From Procambarus clarkii (taxonomy: Eukaryota > Arthropoda > Malacostraca > Decapoda > Cambaridae): DNA of 64,000 nucleotides. Of this stretch, positions 9,780-21,138 are shown in pieces; within the stretch, counting starts at the first letter, position 1; each line of letters starts with the position of its first letter. The stretch is from positions 19,354,692-19,418,691 of the forward strand of contig NC_091233.1 of the NCBI RefSeq assembly GCF_040958095.1. The letters are read 5' to 3'. Position numbers and translations under genes: made by a program. Below the pieces are notes generated by a model. That model had not been told where the DNA came from and did not search any database. It worked only from the letters and a program-made list of their open reading frames with translations.

Positions 9780-12054
9780 GATTACAAAAATCAACTCCCC
9801 AGAGGATTAGAAACTCTCCATAGAGCGGGAGGGAAACGCAGATAATGGCAGCCCGTATAACAAAACCATTTAAAGTAACCGCCTGAAGGCTGACAGGTGT
9901 TTCCGTTTCAACATGAAAATTGAGGCCAGGAAAAATAATTTCAGGGTTGCCAACCCCCGTCAAAAGTGTAAGGGGTGGTGGCGGAGGCAGGGCAGCCAAC
10001 CTCTATCTACAATTGATGAAATTTCGTGGGGGGGGGGGGTTAATTATGAGTCCCAGGGTCGATATTGATTATTTCCTCTCCCTCTATCCCATTTTACCCG
10101 TTCCACCCACTCTTAGCGGTTTGTTGGTTGGTCAGGTGATAGGGGGATAGGTAGGGGTTAGCAGGGGAGGGGTTTAGCAGCTGTATGGGACACCATGCAT
10201 TGTTATCTATGGGAGGGGAGGCATATGGCTGTTTAGGTCAAGTAGAGATAAGAGAGAAAGAGCCAATATACTAATCATAAGTCAAACAGACCCCCTCCGC
10301 CCGCCCTCCCAGACCACGCCAGCCAAAATTTAACAAAGAAGTAAAGGTTGGCATCGCACCAGAAACGGGTCCAAGGGACTCCTCCTCCTCCCTTTTTTTT
10401 ACCTTTTTTTCGAATTATAGTTAATTTTAGCGGTTGTGAGAATGAAGCAGCTTCCCTGGTCGGGGGGCCGGTCGGTATATATGACTATATAGACTCCCAT
10501 TGGGCGCATAATATACAGAATAAACATTGAGAAGCCTAGCCATGATAAGTACGGACTCCTAACTTTATATCCCCAATACAAAGCCCTGTCGTAATTCTCA
10601 GTAACCCTGACGTGAATACTAAATTAGTATTACACACACACACACTAGCCTCTTTTTGTGTTTTTTTTATACACAAGACTTCCACGGAGTTAAGTCCATT
10701 TTGATGTGTGTTTTTCCGTTCATTACTCTATGCAACATGGGAGTGAAGGAAGGTGGGATGGAGGTGGGAGCGAGGCTAACCATCCCACCTGATATGGAAT
10801 GCCGGCGTTCTCCATTATCTGAGGCACAGAGGCCATATAAAAATTTATTATTCCCCCAGCCCCTTCTCCCCCTCTCTCTCCCACTTCCCCCCTTCCGCAA
10901 AGAGCTCCATTGCGGTAACCAGTTTGCTTTTAGTCGCTCTATTAGTACGCGGGTTTGCGCAGGCGTTGCTGCGTATGGAGTGGTGCATTTGGAACGTGTG
11001 TGTGCTGGTGTGTGGGTGTTGTGTGACCATACTCGTCCTGGTCGCCAGGGTTTGGAAATATTGGATAAAGTTATCGTGTCTTTGAGCCAAATCAGCTGGG
11101 TGGCCGCATGTTGCTGCCGGTGGATAGGAAACGTGTCGTACATTCGAGATATTTCCTCACAACTTTCACCACGGCTTTGATCTCCGCTACGAGGCAATAT
11201 ATCCCCGTATAATCCACTTTAACACCGATAGCACCGGGGATAACCCCAAGTTTGCGTGCGAGTTAAGGGAATTCAGCGTGCATAATCTTGCGTGTGGCGG
11301 AGAGGCGTGGAGTTAGTGTCGCTGGCGGCCGTCAGAGGGACGGTCGGACGGAATATTTTTGAGCAAAAAATTATCTAAATAAAATTCGAAAGGCGCCATA
11401 GTGACGGGGTTCAAGGTAAGCGGAGGATGTCGGAGGCAATTGGGCTCATGTGGGTGTGCTTGAAGAGGCGAAGCGAGTGCTAATAGTGGCGTAATGAGCC
11501 TTTAAGTGAAGCGGGCGGTTGTAGGTTGACCCGTCTTGTGTGTAGTAACTCTTTGGACCCCCAAAAACCTGAACCAAAACAACGCCCCTTCCCAAGAGGA
11601 AATGAAAGCAGTCGACGATTAATCGAATTTGTGGGAGTATTGGGTCGCGCCGGACCGCAGTACTGCATCAGTTCTCTCCGCTATTTATGTCTCCAAAGGT
11701 ATGTGTACTTGTCATTGAGGAATTAATAGAGAAAAAAGGGGGGATTTAAAGGGTTAATTTGGGTGTCACAAATCGAGGTTTTCTCCTCCCTAAATGGGTG
11801 ATTTTTGGGTTAATAGTTTAAGGGGGGAAGAGGTGTCTTTTTCCCTTTTCTCCCTCTCGCTAGTGCCTTCTAGGAAGCCATGGGCACTCCCTCTACCCCC
11901 TATTGGCACCCCCTACACAAGGGGGGGCATAAGCCAGTGCCAAAAAGTACTTGTGTGGAGGCACTCAATATAACTTTTGTGGAGCTGCTAACTTTTTGTT
12001 GGACTTATTTTTCGGCGTTTAGCGTCATTTGTTCTGGCTCTGTTGGCCTTTAGT
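9780..12054. other. Mostly single-copy region, no gene recognised
   Basis: One of the longest repeat-poor parts of the left half. It holds G- and C-runs (10028, 10290), a short (CA)n at 10632, and moderately GC-rich sequence at 11100-11360. The open frames at 10656-11180 (plus) and 10667-11197 (minus) overlap each other and show no motif. A promoter or 5' UTR in the 11.1-11.4 kb segment cannot be excluded but nothing supports it directly. Confidence 0.45.
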
Positions 12055-13195
12055 AGCACCTATTCTGCCTCTTCCTCCCTTGAGAAGCACATATTCTTTC
12101 CCTGCCCCCCTTCAGCAGCACCTATTCTTTCCCTGCCCCCCTTCAGCAGCACCTATTCTTTCCCTGCCCCCCTTCAGCAGCACCTATTCTTTCCCTGCCC
12201 CCCTTCAGCAGCACCTATTCTTTCCCTGCTCCCCTTCACCAGCACCTATTCTGCCTATGCCCGCTTTCAGCAGCACCTATTCTGTATCTTTCCGCCCTCA
12301 GCAGCACCTATTCTGTATCTTTCCGCCCTCAGCAGCACCTATTCTGTATCTTTCCGCCCTCAGCAGCACCTATTCTGTATCTTTCCGCCCTCAGCAGCAC
12401 CTATTCTGTATCTTTCCGCCCTCAGCAGCACCTATTCTTTCCATGTCCGTCTTGAGCAGCACCTATTCTTTCCATGTCCGTCTTGAGCAGCACATATTCT
12501 TTCCATGTCCGTCTTGAGCAGCACCTATTCTTTCCATGTCCGTCTTGAGCAGCACCTATTCTTTCCATGTCCGTCTTGAGCAGCACCTTTTCTTTCCATG
12601 TCCGTCTTGAGTAGCACCTATTCTTTCCATGTCCGTCTTGAGTAGCACCTATTCTTTCCATGTCCGTCTTGAGTAGCACCTATTCTTTCCATGTCCGTCT
12701 TGAGTAGCACCTATTCTTTCCATGTCCGTCTTGAGTAGCACCTATTCTTTCCATGTCCGTCTTGAACAGCACCTATTCTTTCCCTGCACGCCTTCAAAAG
12801 CACCTATTCTTTCCCTGCACGCCTTCAACAGCACCTATTCTTTCCCTGCACGCCTTCAACAGCACCTATTCTTTCCCTGCACGCCTTCAACAGCACCTAT
12901 TCTTTCCCTGCACGCCTTCAGCAGCACCTATTCTTTCCCTGCACGCCTTCAACAGCACCTATTCTTTCCCTGCACGCCTTCAGCAGCACCTATTCTTTCC
13001 CTGCACGCCTTCAGCAGCACCTATTCTTTCCCTGCACGCCTTAAACAGCACCTATTCTTCCACTGCCTACCTTCAACACCTATTCTTTCCGTGTCCGCCT
13101 TAAACAGCACCTATTCTTCCACTGCCTACCTTCAACACCACCTATTCTTTCCGTGTCCGCCTTCAGCACCACCTATCCCTCACCCTCTCAGCCTT
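12055..13195. repeat. 31-bp minisatellite array, about 36 units in ordered sub-blocks
   Basis: The unit is CAGCACCTATTCTTTCC plus a variable 14 bp. Variants occur in blocks: TGCCCCCCTTCAG (12100-12240), GTATCTTTCCGCCCTCAG (12280-12430), ATGTCCGTCTTGAG (12440-12770) and CTGCACGCCTTCAA or CTTCAG (12780-13050), then mixed and decayed units. A 31-bp period rotates the frame, so 93-bp protein-like repeats appear in several frames; these are not genes. Confidence 0.95.
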
Positions 13196-13497
13196 CAGCA
13201 CAATCTCTATCCTTTCCCTTCCATACCTTTATGACGTCTTTATTCTATCCCTCACTTCTCACTCTTCACCTCTCCCTCTTCCCGCATTCCAGTAGTAACT
13301 TAGTTGAATATTGGGCTAGCCCGCCTGGCTAGTCAAGTGTTAGTCATTAAGGGATAGGTCAGCCTTGCTTTCCACCTTCTGGGCGATAGGATTTAGACTT
13401 CCCAGTCGTTTAAGGTTCAGGCTTTTGTAAGTCTGTTCCAGTTAATGGATACGGTGACCGCTGCCCTTCATACTGAATGGATAGTAGGTCAGCTGAT

Positions 13498-13585
13498 GTT
13501 GTTGTTGTTGTTATAGATTCAGCTACTCGGAACAAGTTCCAAGTAGCACGGGCTATGGTGAGCCCGTAGTGGACTTATGTGGCAG
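13498..13585 (+). mobile_element. VNTR retroposon, truncated single-unit copy
   Basis: GTTGTTGTTGTT leads into AGATTCAGCTACTCGGAAC, AAGTTCCAAGTAGCACGGG, CTATGGTGAGCCCGTAGTGG and ACTTA. It breaks off before the CAGGAGCGGGG end. Confidence 0.8.
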
Positions 13586-13589
13586 CTGA

Positions 13590-14350
13590 TCTAGACCCTG
13601 TAAATATATAGCCTATTGGGATCAGCTTAAACAGACCCTGTGAATGGATAGCCTATTAGGATCAGCTGATCCAGTCTCTGAATGGATAGCCTGTTAGGAT
13701 CAGCTGATCCAGTCTCTGAATGGATAGCCTATTAGGATCAGCTGATCCAGTCTCTGAATGGATAGCCTATTAGGATCAGCTGATCCTGTCTCTGAATGGA
13801 TAGCCTATTAGGATCAGCTGATCCTGTCTGTGAATGAATAGCCTATTAGGATCAGCTGATCCAGTCCCTTTAAACAGACTATTGGGATCAGCTGATCCAG
13901 TTTCTGTGAATGGGTGGTGGGATTACCAGATTGCATTGTGGAATCAGCTGGGCCAGTCCCTATAAATAATGGGATTAGCTAATCCAACGCCTGTGATTAT
14001 GGGGGAATTGAACAATCTATGTTGTTGTGAACTCTCGTAAACCATTAGGCTACGTGGGTTCAAAACCTTGTGAATAGATAGGTCCAATGGGCTTAGCTGG
14101 TTCATCCCCAGTAAATGGAGAAACGAATCAGCTGACCCAATTACTGTGATTGGAGTTTTAGTAGATTTGTTTCAATCTGTGATTGGGTTGTAGGTGATTC
14201 TGATCCGATCCCCGTGATTGGATGGTAGGCTGTTGGTCCAGTCATCTAATCTGTGATTAGATGGTTGGTCTAGACTTTACCTAACCAATCCCTGTAACTA
14301 GATCTGTGAATCAGCTGGCCTAATCTCTGCATGGTTAACTATCCTTTGTG
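13590..14350. repeat. 38-bp minisatellite with progressively decaying right flank
   Basis: GATCAGCTGATCCAGTCTCT followed by GAATGGATAGCCTATTAG repeats at 38-bp spacing (13660, 13698, 13736 and so on) for about seven clean units. Increasingly diverged units with CAGCTG, CCAGTC and GAATGGAT words can be followed to about 14350. The GATCAGCTGATC core is a perfect palindrome. Confidence 0.9.
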
Positions 14351-14459
14351 GATTGTATTAAATGATTGTTTGTTTTGTTATGGATTGATGTTATTGATTC
14401 TATCCTCTATGGATAGTTGCTGCTGATTCTATACAAGGTGTAATAGTACGCTGAAAGGA

Positions 14460-14540
14460 CATTCTATCAACATACTTTTGATAGATTTTGATAGATAGAT
14501 TTTGATATAGATTTTGATAGATAGATTTTGATATTAAGAG
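14460..14540. repeat. Short TTTTGATAGATAGA repeats
   Basis: Five or so imperfect copies of GATAGATTTTGATA. Confidence 0.8.
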
Positions 14541-14574
14541 GGGCCCAATACTTTTCTGACCCTCACGATATTCA

Positions 14575-14755
14575 AGAGAGAGAGAACTCGATAAACACCT
14601 CCAAAGGATACCTGATCAACCAGGCTGTGATTCATACGTCAGGCTGCGAGCAGCCGCGTCCAACAGCCTGGTTGATAAGACGACCAACCATGAGACCTGG
14701 CAGAGACCGGGCCGTGGGAACGTTGATTCTCGGAACAACATTAAGGTACATAGGT
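14575..14755 (+). mobile_element. LINE family 2, 3' fragment
   Basis: The frame reads NTSKGYLINQAVIHTSGCEQ followed by PRPTAWLI, the C-terminal peptide of family 2, and runs into the AGAGACCGGGCCGTGGGAAC tail. Confidence 0.75.
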
Positions 14756-14967
14756 AGTTTATCCTCTGTGGATATTGAGTTCATATGACTTAGCCTAATT
14801 CCCTGAATGGATCAGGTATCCAGTCTTTGTGAATGGATAGATGGGTCAAGGGATTTAATCCATGTGATTAAGTGTGATGTGAATCCACGCGAAGGGAATT
14901 ATCCATGTGAATTCATCACTGATGAATGACTGGGTACGTGTATACCAGCACACACTCATGGATGACG

Positions 14968-15062
14968 GGGGTTGGTACCTTATTCTTGCGATGATTTCGG
15001 GGCTCAAGGTCCCCGCGGCCCGGTCCCCGACCAGGCCTCATGGTTGCTGGACCGGTCAATAT
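14968..15062 (-). mobile_element. LINE family 2 tail fragment
   Basis: The tail GATGATTTCGGGGCTCAAGG, TCCCCGCGGCCCGG, then GGTTGCTGGACCGGTCAA is in reverse orientation. Little coding sequence remains. Confidence 0.7.
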
Positions 15063-15334
15063 ATACAATCCCGTCTCATGAATGACTAGGTTGCCTATTC
15101 TTTCTTGACTGAGGTGCACAGGAGGGGGTTTTGTGTTCGTATTGGTCTTTGAATAGGGTAGGTCTTTGGTCTTTGGATAGTCTTTATATCGACTATCCTG
15201 ATTGGTAGTGAATAGTTAACCCACCATTGCGTTAATAACGTAGTGAGGTCACCCCTTCATTAATGACTTGGTCATACCACCTCTGGTCAGGTTGTCTGAC
15301 CTGAATGACAAGGTCAGATCACCTTGCTTGTAAC

Positions 15335-15500
15335 CTTACCTTGCGATGATTTCGGGGCTTAGCGTCCCCGCGGCCCGGTCCTCGACCAGGCCGCCTCGTT
15401 GCTGGATTGGTCAACCAGGCTGTTGGACGCACGCGGCTGCTCGTAGCCTAACGTATGTATCACAGCCTGGTTAATCAGGTATTCTTTGGAGGTGTGTATC
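15335..15500 (-). mobile_element. LINE family 2, 3' fragment
   Basis: The minus-strand frame reads NTSKEYLINQAVIHTLGYEQ, PRASNSLVDQSSNEAAWSRT, then GPRGR. This is one of the best preserved ends of this family in the window. Confidence 0.75.
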
Positions 15501-15529
15501 CACCATTCATTAAGCCCAACTCTGTGATG

Positions 15530-16434
15530 AATGACAAGGTCAACCCACCCTGTGATGAATAACAAGGTCAGCCCACCCTGTGATGAATGATAGGTCAGCC
15601 CACCCTGTGATGAATGACTAGGTCAGCCCACCCTGTGATGAATGATAGGTCAGCCCACCCTGTGATAAATGACTAGGTCAGCCCACCCTGTGATGAATGA
15701 CAAGGTCAGCCCACCCTGTGATGAATGACTAGGTCAGCCCACCCTGTGATGAATAACAAGGTCAGCCCACCCTGTGATGAATGACAAGGTCAGCCCACCC
15801 TGTGATGAATAACAAGGTCAGCCCACCCTGTGATGAATCACAAGGTCAGCCCACCCTGTGATGAATCACAAGGTCAGCCCACCCTGTGATGAATCACAAG
15901 GTCAGCCCACCCTGTGATGAATGACAAGGTCAGCCCACCCTGTGATGAATGACAAGGTCAGCCCACCCTGTGATAAATGACAAGGTCAGCCCACCCTGTG
16001 ATGAATGACAAGGTCAGCCCACCCTGTGATGAATAACAAGGTCAGCCCACCCTGTGATGAATGACCAAGGTCAGCCCACCCTGTGATGAATGACTAGGTC
16101 AGCCCACCCTGTGATAAATAACAAGGTCAGCCCACCCTGTGATGAATGACTAGGTCAGCCCACCCTGTGATGAATCACAAGGTCAGCCCACCCTGTGATG
16201 AATGACAAGGTCAGCCCACCCTGTGATGAATGACAAGGTCAACCCACCCTGTGATGAATGACAAGGTCAACCCACCCTGTGATGAATGACTAGATCAGCC
16301 CACCCTGTGATGAATCACAAGGTCAGCCCACCCTGTGATGAATGACTAGGTCAGCCCACCCTGTGATGAATGACAAGGTCAGCCCACCCTGTGATGAATG
16401 CCAAGGTCAACCCACCCTCTGAGGCAGCATGAGT
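15530..16434. repeat. 28-bp minisatellite array, about 32 units
   Basis: The unit is CCCACCCTGTGATGAATGAC followed by AAGGTCAG. Sub-variants (TAACAAGG, TCACAAGG, TGACTAGG, TGATAGG) are interspersed rather than blocked. It ends in a run of about 16 C (16439-16455). Confidence 0.97.
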
Positions 16435-16481
16435 CAGCCCCCCCCCCCCCCCCCCGTATGAATTTGACCCTCTGAGGCAAC

Positions 16482-16531
16482 CCACCCATTAGGGATGGGT
16501 TGACCTGACCTATCCCATCCCTAATGGGTGG
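16482..16531. repeat. Perfect 18-bp inverted repeat (hairpin)
   Basis: CCACCCATTAGGGATGGG (16482-16499) is exactly complementary to CCCATCCCTAATGGGTGG (16514-16531), with a 14-nt loop. A third copy of the arm follows at about 16536-16555. It lies between the 28-bp and 23-bp arrays. Confidence 0.85.
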
Positions 16532-16633
16532 CAACCCACCCATTAGAGGTGGGTTGCCCTAGCCCTAAGTGGATAGGCTAGGCGGGTAGGCTAGGCTGAG
16601 TGGCTATTTGAGGCTAGGCTAGTATGTGTGGCT

Positions 16634-17875
16634 AGACTACACTGACCAAACTAGTCAGACTGGACGGACCAAACTAGTCAGACTAGACTGACCAAACTAG
16701 TCAGACTAGACTGACCAAACTAGTCAGACTAGACTGACCAAACTAGTCAGACTAGACTGACCAAACTAGTCAGACTAGACTGACCAAACTAGTCAGACTA
16801 GACTGACCAAACTAGTCAGACTAGACTGACCAAACTAGTCAGACTAGACTGACCAAACTAGTCAGACTAGACTGACCAAACTAGTCAGACTAGACTGACC
16901 AAACTAGTCAGACTAGACTGACCAAACTAGTCAGACTAGACTGACCAAACTAGTCAGACTAGACTGACCAAACTAGTCAGACTAGACTGACCAAACTAGT
17001 CAGACTAGACTGACCAAACTAGTCAGACTAGACTGACCAAACTAGTCAGACTAGACTGACCAAACTAGTCAGACTAGACTGACCAAACTAGTCAGACTAG
17101 ACTGACCAAACTAGTCAGACTAGACTGACCAAACTAGTCAGACTAGACTGACCAAACTAGTCAGACTAGACTGACCAAACTAGTCAGACTAGACTGACCA
17201 AACTAGTCAGACTAGACTGACCAAACTAGTCAGACTAGACTGACCAAACTAGTCTGACTAGACTGACCAAACTAGTCTGACTAGACTGACCAAACTAGTC
17301 AGACTAGACTGACCAAACTAGTCAGACTAGACTGACCAAACTAGTCAGACTAGACTGACCAAACTAGTCAGACTAGACTGACCAAACTAGTCAGACTAGA
17401 CTGACCAAACTAGTCAGACTAGACTGACCAAACTAGTCAGACTAGACTGACCAGACTAGACTGACCAAACTAGTCAGACTAGACTGACCAAACTAGTCAG
17501 ACTAGACTGACCAAACTAGTCAGACTAGACTGACCAAACTAGTCAGACTAGACTGACCAAACTAGTCAGACTAGACTGACCAAACTAGTCAGACTAGACT
17601 GATTAAACTAGTCAGACTAGACTGACTAGACTGACCAAACTAGTCAGACTAGACTGACCAAACTAGTCAGACTAGACTGACCAAACTAGTCAGGCTAGAC
17701 TGACCAAACTAGTCAGACTAGACTGACCAAACTAGTCAGACTAGACTGACCAAACTAGTCAGACTAGACTGACCAAACTAGTCAGACTAGACTGACCAAA
17801 CTAGTCAGACTAGACTGACCAAACTAGTCAGACTAGACTGACTAAACTAGTCAGACTAGACTGACTAAATGCCTC
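16634..17875. repeat. 23-bp satellite-like array, about 53 units
   Basis: The unit is TAGTCAGACTAGACTGACCA followed by AAC, 23 bp, nearly invariant over 1.2 kb. Each unit has GACTAG and CTAGTC six-base inverted arms around a 10-nt loop. Rare variants include GTCTGACT at 17250-17280 and short deletions at 17450 and 17625. Confidence 0.98.
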
Positions 17876-18054
17876 CCACGCTCAAAGCAGCTTTCACTGT
17901 CAGCGATGAACAGTGATTTTGAGTACTCGAGGAAATTTAGGCTAATAATTCGTACACTAAACATTGTATAATTATATAAATCACTCATATATCAACATTT
18001 TACATGCAAGATAATGAGGAATTTATCATTATCTTGCAAATGAAACCTGGCCCC

Positions 18055-18262
18055 AATCCAACCACTTGGGCTGGACGGTAGAGCGACGGTCTCGCTTCGT
18101 GCAGGTCGGCGTTCAATCCTCGACCGTCCATACAAGTGGTTGGGCACCATTCCTTCCCCCCGTCCCATCCCAAATCCTTATCCTGACCCCTTCCCAGTGC
18201 TATATAGTCGTAATGGCTTGGCACTTTTCCCTGATAGTTCATTCATTCCCTCATAGCCTAGC
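18055..18262 (+). mobile_element. SINE C, most complete copy
   Basis: The tRNA-like head (GGACGGTAGAGCGACGGTCT, then GGCGTTCAATCCTCGACCG) is followed by CAAGTGGTTGGGCACCATTC, TATAGTCGTAATGGCTTGGC and TGATAGTTCATTC. The head is bracketed by AACCACTTG and CAAGTGGTT, an inverted pair. Confidence 0.8.
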
Positions 18263-18309
18263 ATCTCACTGTCAGACATTTGAACATGTTCAATCCATGA
18301 AGGCCCATT

Positions 18310-18548
18310 GATCTTTTCGGGGCTTATTGTCTCCGCGGCCCGGTCCTCGACCAGGCCTTTTGTTACATACCTCCAGGAAGCAGCCCGTAGCATGCTGTCT
18401 AACTCCCAGGTACCTATTTACTGCTAGATGAACAGGCGCATCAGGGTGAAAAAAACTCTGCTCATTTGTCTCCGCCTCCACCGGGGATCGAACCCGGAAC
18501 CTCAGGACTACGAATCCAGGGCCCTGTTCACTCAGCTGTCAGGCTCTT
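18310..18548 (-). mobile_element. SINE A (tRNA-derived), near full length
   Basis: On the minus strand: a degenerate tRNA-like head with GGTTCGATCCCCGG, then GAGACAAATGAGCAG, CACCCTGATGCGCC, AGCAGTAAATAGGTACCTGG, GAAGCAGCCC-type body sequence, and the tail GAGGACCGGGCCGCGG. Confidence 0.85.
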
Positions 18549-18689
18549 TTGTGGATTGGTATGGACTAAGAAAACTTTTAAAACAACCTTATTGCTATGA
18601 AGATGGAGCTTTCCGGTCTGATAATCGCAAGTTTTCACTTAAGTGGCCACTATTTCCCCCTCAGTCAAAAGGACACTCACAGCTAAGCT

Positions 18690-18870
18690 TGCAAGCATAG
18701 TGTAGTTCACAACAGCAAGCATTCCTTCTGTTGCAGGCAAATTGTAGTTCACAACAGCAAGCATTCCTTCTGTTGCAGGCAAATTGTAGTTCACAACAGC
18801 AAGCATTCCTTCTGTTGCAGGCAAATTGTAGTTCAAAACAGCAAGCATTCCTTCTGTTGCAGGCAAAATC
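18690..18870. repeat. 42-bp tandem repeat, four copies
   Basis: AACAGCAAGCATTCCTTCTG starts at 18711, 18753, 18795 and 18837. The unit continues through TTGCAGGCAAATTGTAGTTC. Confidence 0.95.
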
Positions 18871-19129
18871 GTCCCGCACAAGCTCAGACATTGTTTACCC
18901 AAGTTTTTTTGCAATAACAATCACCACCACAACAATCTCCTCCCCTCCCGTCAATGACTAAGCTTGTTGCAAACTTTCCCCCTTGCAGCTTGCAATAAAA
19001 CATAGCCTCTCCTTTGCAATCACAAGCCTTATTGCAAACACAGACATTTCCCCTAATACAGAGGCCTAAAGCATCTCCCCCCCCCCTCATTTGCCCCAAG
19101 TTACACCCCTTCCTTCACAACCTATTAAC

Positions 19130-19470
19130 AGGCATTCACTCCCTAAGTGCCTTGCCACAGGCATTCACTCAGTGCCTTGCCACAGGCATTCACTCAGTGC
19201 CTTGCCACAGGCATTCACTCAGTGCCTTGCCACAGGCATCCACTCAGTGCCTTGCCACAGGCATTCACTCAGTGCCTTGCCACAGGCATCCACTCAGTGC
19301 CTTGCCACAGGCATTCACTCAGTGCCTTGCCACAGGCATTCACTCAGTGCCTTGCCACAGGCATCCACTCAGTGCCTTGCCACAGGCATTCACTCAGTGC
19401 CTTGCCACAGGCATCCACTCAGTGCCTTGCCACAGGCATCCACTCCTTCAGTACCTTGCAATAGGCATCC
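19130..19470. repeat. 25-bp minisatellite, about 13 units
   Basis: The unit is GCATTCACTCAGTGCCTTGC followed by CACAG, with T/C variation (CATTC or CATCC). It encodes HSLSALPQ-like repeats in all plus frames, not a gene. Confidence 0.95.
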
Positions 19471-19622
19471 TGTCAGTCACAATTATACCCTATAATTCAG
19501 CATTTACGCTTGCAACCGCAGAAGAATTCACCCCCAAAAATATGAGTAAATCATCAAGTATCCCGCGACTCATACTCATGACCTCCCTCATAATCACATA
19601 GATTTCCCCCTCGTGCAACTAG

Positions 19623-19703
19623 AATGTTGTTGTTGTTAAAGATTTGCCACCTGGAACAAAGTTCCAAGTAGCACGGGATATGGTGAGCCCGTAGTGGAGT
19701 TAT
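19623..19703 (+). mobile_element. VNTR retroposon, truncated single-unit copy
   Basis: GTTGTTGTTAAAGATTTGCC, then GGAACAAAGTTCCAAGTAGC, ACGGGATATGGTGAGCCCGT and AGTGGAGTTA. It shares the left end of the family. Confidence 0.75.
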
Positions 19704-20184
19704 TTTTATGTGCAACTAGAAGCGCCCTTCGTCCACTCGGTCACATTCATACTTCAGGCTTCTTCACAGAGCATAACAATACTCGTAGCTGCCAGCATTC
19801 CCTTCCTCATAGCCCAGCCCGTCCTAAGGTGCCCCAACGTCCAGAAACTGTCGTAGTAAAGTGCCCCTTATACTAACCTACCTGAGGACCCAAAACAGAA
19901 AACGGGACAGTACGCCAATTCCGCGAGTCGCTGCCATTTTCTAGTACGATGATTTTTGGTCTTATTTATACGTCAAAATGCGACGTTTGTGTTGGGTGGA
20001 CGGAATTCATAGTCTCATTTTGTGGTTTAAAGACGTCCTCATTCGTAATCATAAGCATCTTTTTCCTAATGCTAAAGCAACCACTAGCATCCCATTTTCT
20101 ATAACAACCACTGGGGTCGCTCCAAGCAACAGCCTGTTGGACCAAGTTATCACAAGTCGAGCCTGGCCTTAGGCTGGGCTGGGG
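19704..20184. other. Non-repetitive stretch, no gene recognised
   Basis: Open frames here are short and lack features. No tandem or dispersed repeat was recognised. Confidence 0.4.
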
Positions 20185-20340
20185 GGGGGGGGTTGTAGAA
20201 CTCCCAGAACCCTCTCCAGGTATACTGTGATGAACACATTCGGATCCCGGGTTCGATCCCCTGGCAGGACGAAAAGGCCTGGGCACGTTTTCTTTCACCT
20301 GATATCCCTTGTTCACCTAGCAGTAAACAGGTACCAGGGA
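20185..20340 (+). mobile_element. tRNA-derived SINE with an unusual head flank
   Basis: GTAGAACTCCCAGAACCCTC (a word also seen near 26130 and, in reverse complement, near 24590 and 55690) leads into CGGGTTCGATCCCCTGGCAG. The SINE A-like body TTTCTTTCACCTGATATCCC and TAGCAGTAAACAGGTACC follows. Confidence 0.65.
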
Positions 20341-20399
20341 GTCTACCTACCTTCTTACTGCTTACTTGTCTTACTTACTTGGTGTCTTACTGCTTACCC

Positions 20400-20615
20400 A
20401 AGTAAAAGACTTGGGTAAATACTGGTTCGGTAACAGGGTTTTTGATTTGTGGAACCAATTACCGTGTAACGTGGTGGAGGTGGGGTCCCTCGATTGTTTC
20501 AAGCGTGGGTTGGACATGTACATGAGTGGGATTGGGTGGTAATGAATAGAAGCTGCCTCGTATGGGCCAATAGGCCTTCTGCAGTTGCCTTTGTTCTTAT
20601 CTTCTTATTTTGTGT
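20400..20615 (+). mobile_element. LINE family 3, C-terminal end and 3' tail
   Basis: The frame reads LGKYWFGNRVFDLWNQLPCN, VVEVGSLDCFKRGLDMYMSG, then IGW, another version of the CR1/L2 C-terminal 'W..LP..VV....F K' block. The 3' tail GAAGCTGCCTCGTATGGGCC, AATAGGCCTTCTGC ends in TTCTTAT repeats. Confidence 0.8.
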
Positions 20616-20845
20616 AGCTTCCGGGGATCAACCGCACCGCGGCCCGGTCTCCGACTAGGCTGCATCTGGTCAACAGGATGCGGCTACTCGCAGCCTGACG
20701 TATGAGTCACAGCCTGGTTGATCAGGTATTCTTTGGAGGTGTTTGTCGAGTTCTCTCTTGAACACTGTGAGGGGTCGGCCAGTTATGGCCCTTATGTGTA
20801 GCGGGAGTGTGTGTTGAACAGTCTCGGGCCTCTGATGTTGAGGTT

Positions 20846-21075
20846 ATCTTGAGATGATTTCGGGGCTTAGTGTCCCCGGGGCCCGGTCCTCGACCAGGCC
20901 TCCATCCCCAGGAAGCAGCCCGTAGCAGCTGTAACTCCCAGGTACCTATTTACTGCTAGGTAACAGGGGACATCATGGGTGAAAGAAACATTTTGCCCAT
21001 TTGTCTCTGCCTCCACCGGGGATCGAACCCGGAACCTCAGGACTACGAATCCGAGGCACTATCCACCCAGCTGTC
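20846..21075 (-). mobile_element. SINE A, near full length
   Basis: On the minus strand: tRNA-like head with GGTTCGATCCCCGGTGGAGG, AGACAAATGGGCAAAATGTT, the body TAGCAGTAAATAGGTACCTG, and the tail GAGGACCGGGCCCCGGGGAC. Confidence 0.85.
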
Positions 21076-21138
21076 AGGCGCCCTTAATAGTTCTTCCTCA
21101 GCATACCTATTGCTCTTCAACGGGGGTATTTTGCACAT

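Noticed and set aside
10656..11197. Overlapping 174- and 176-codon frames on opposite strands as a host gene
   Set aside because: No recognisable domain, no splice evidence, and both strands are open over the same interval.
16634..17875. CRISPR-like regular array
   Set aside because: Units are contiguous 23-bp repeats without unique spacers, in a eukaryotic context with no cas genes.
19014..19601. 195-codon His/Ser/Leu/Pro frame
   Set aside because: Produced by the 25-bp minisatellite; all three plus frames give the same peptide pattern.
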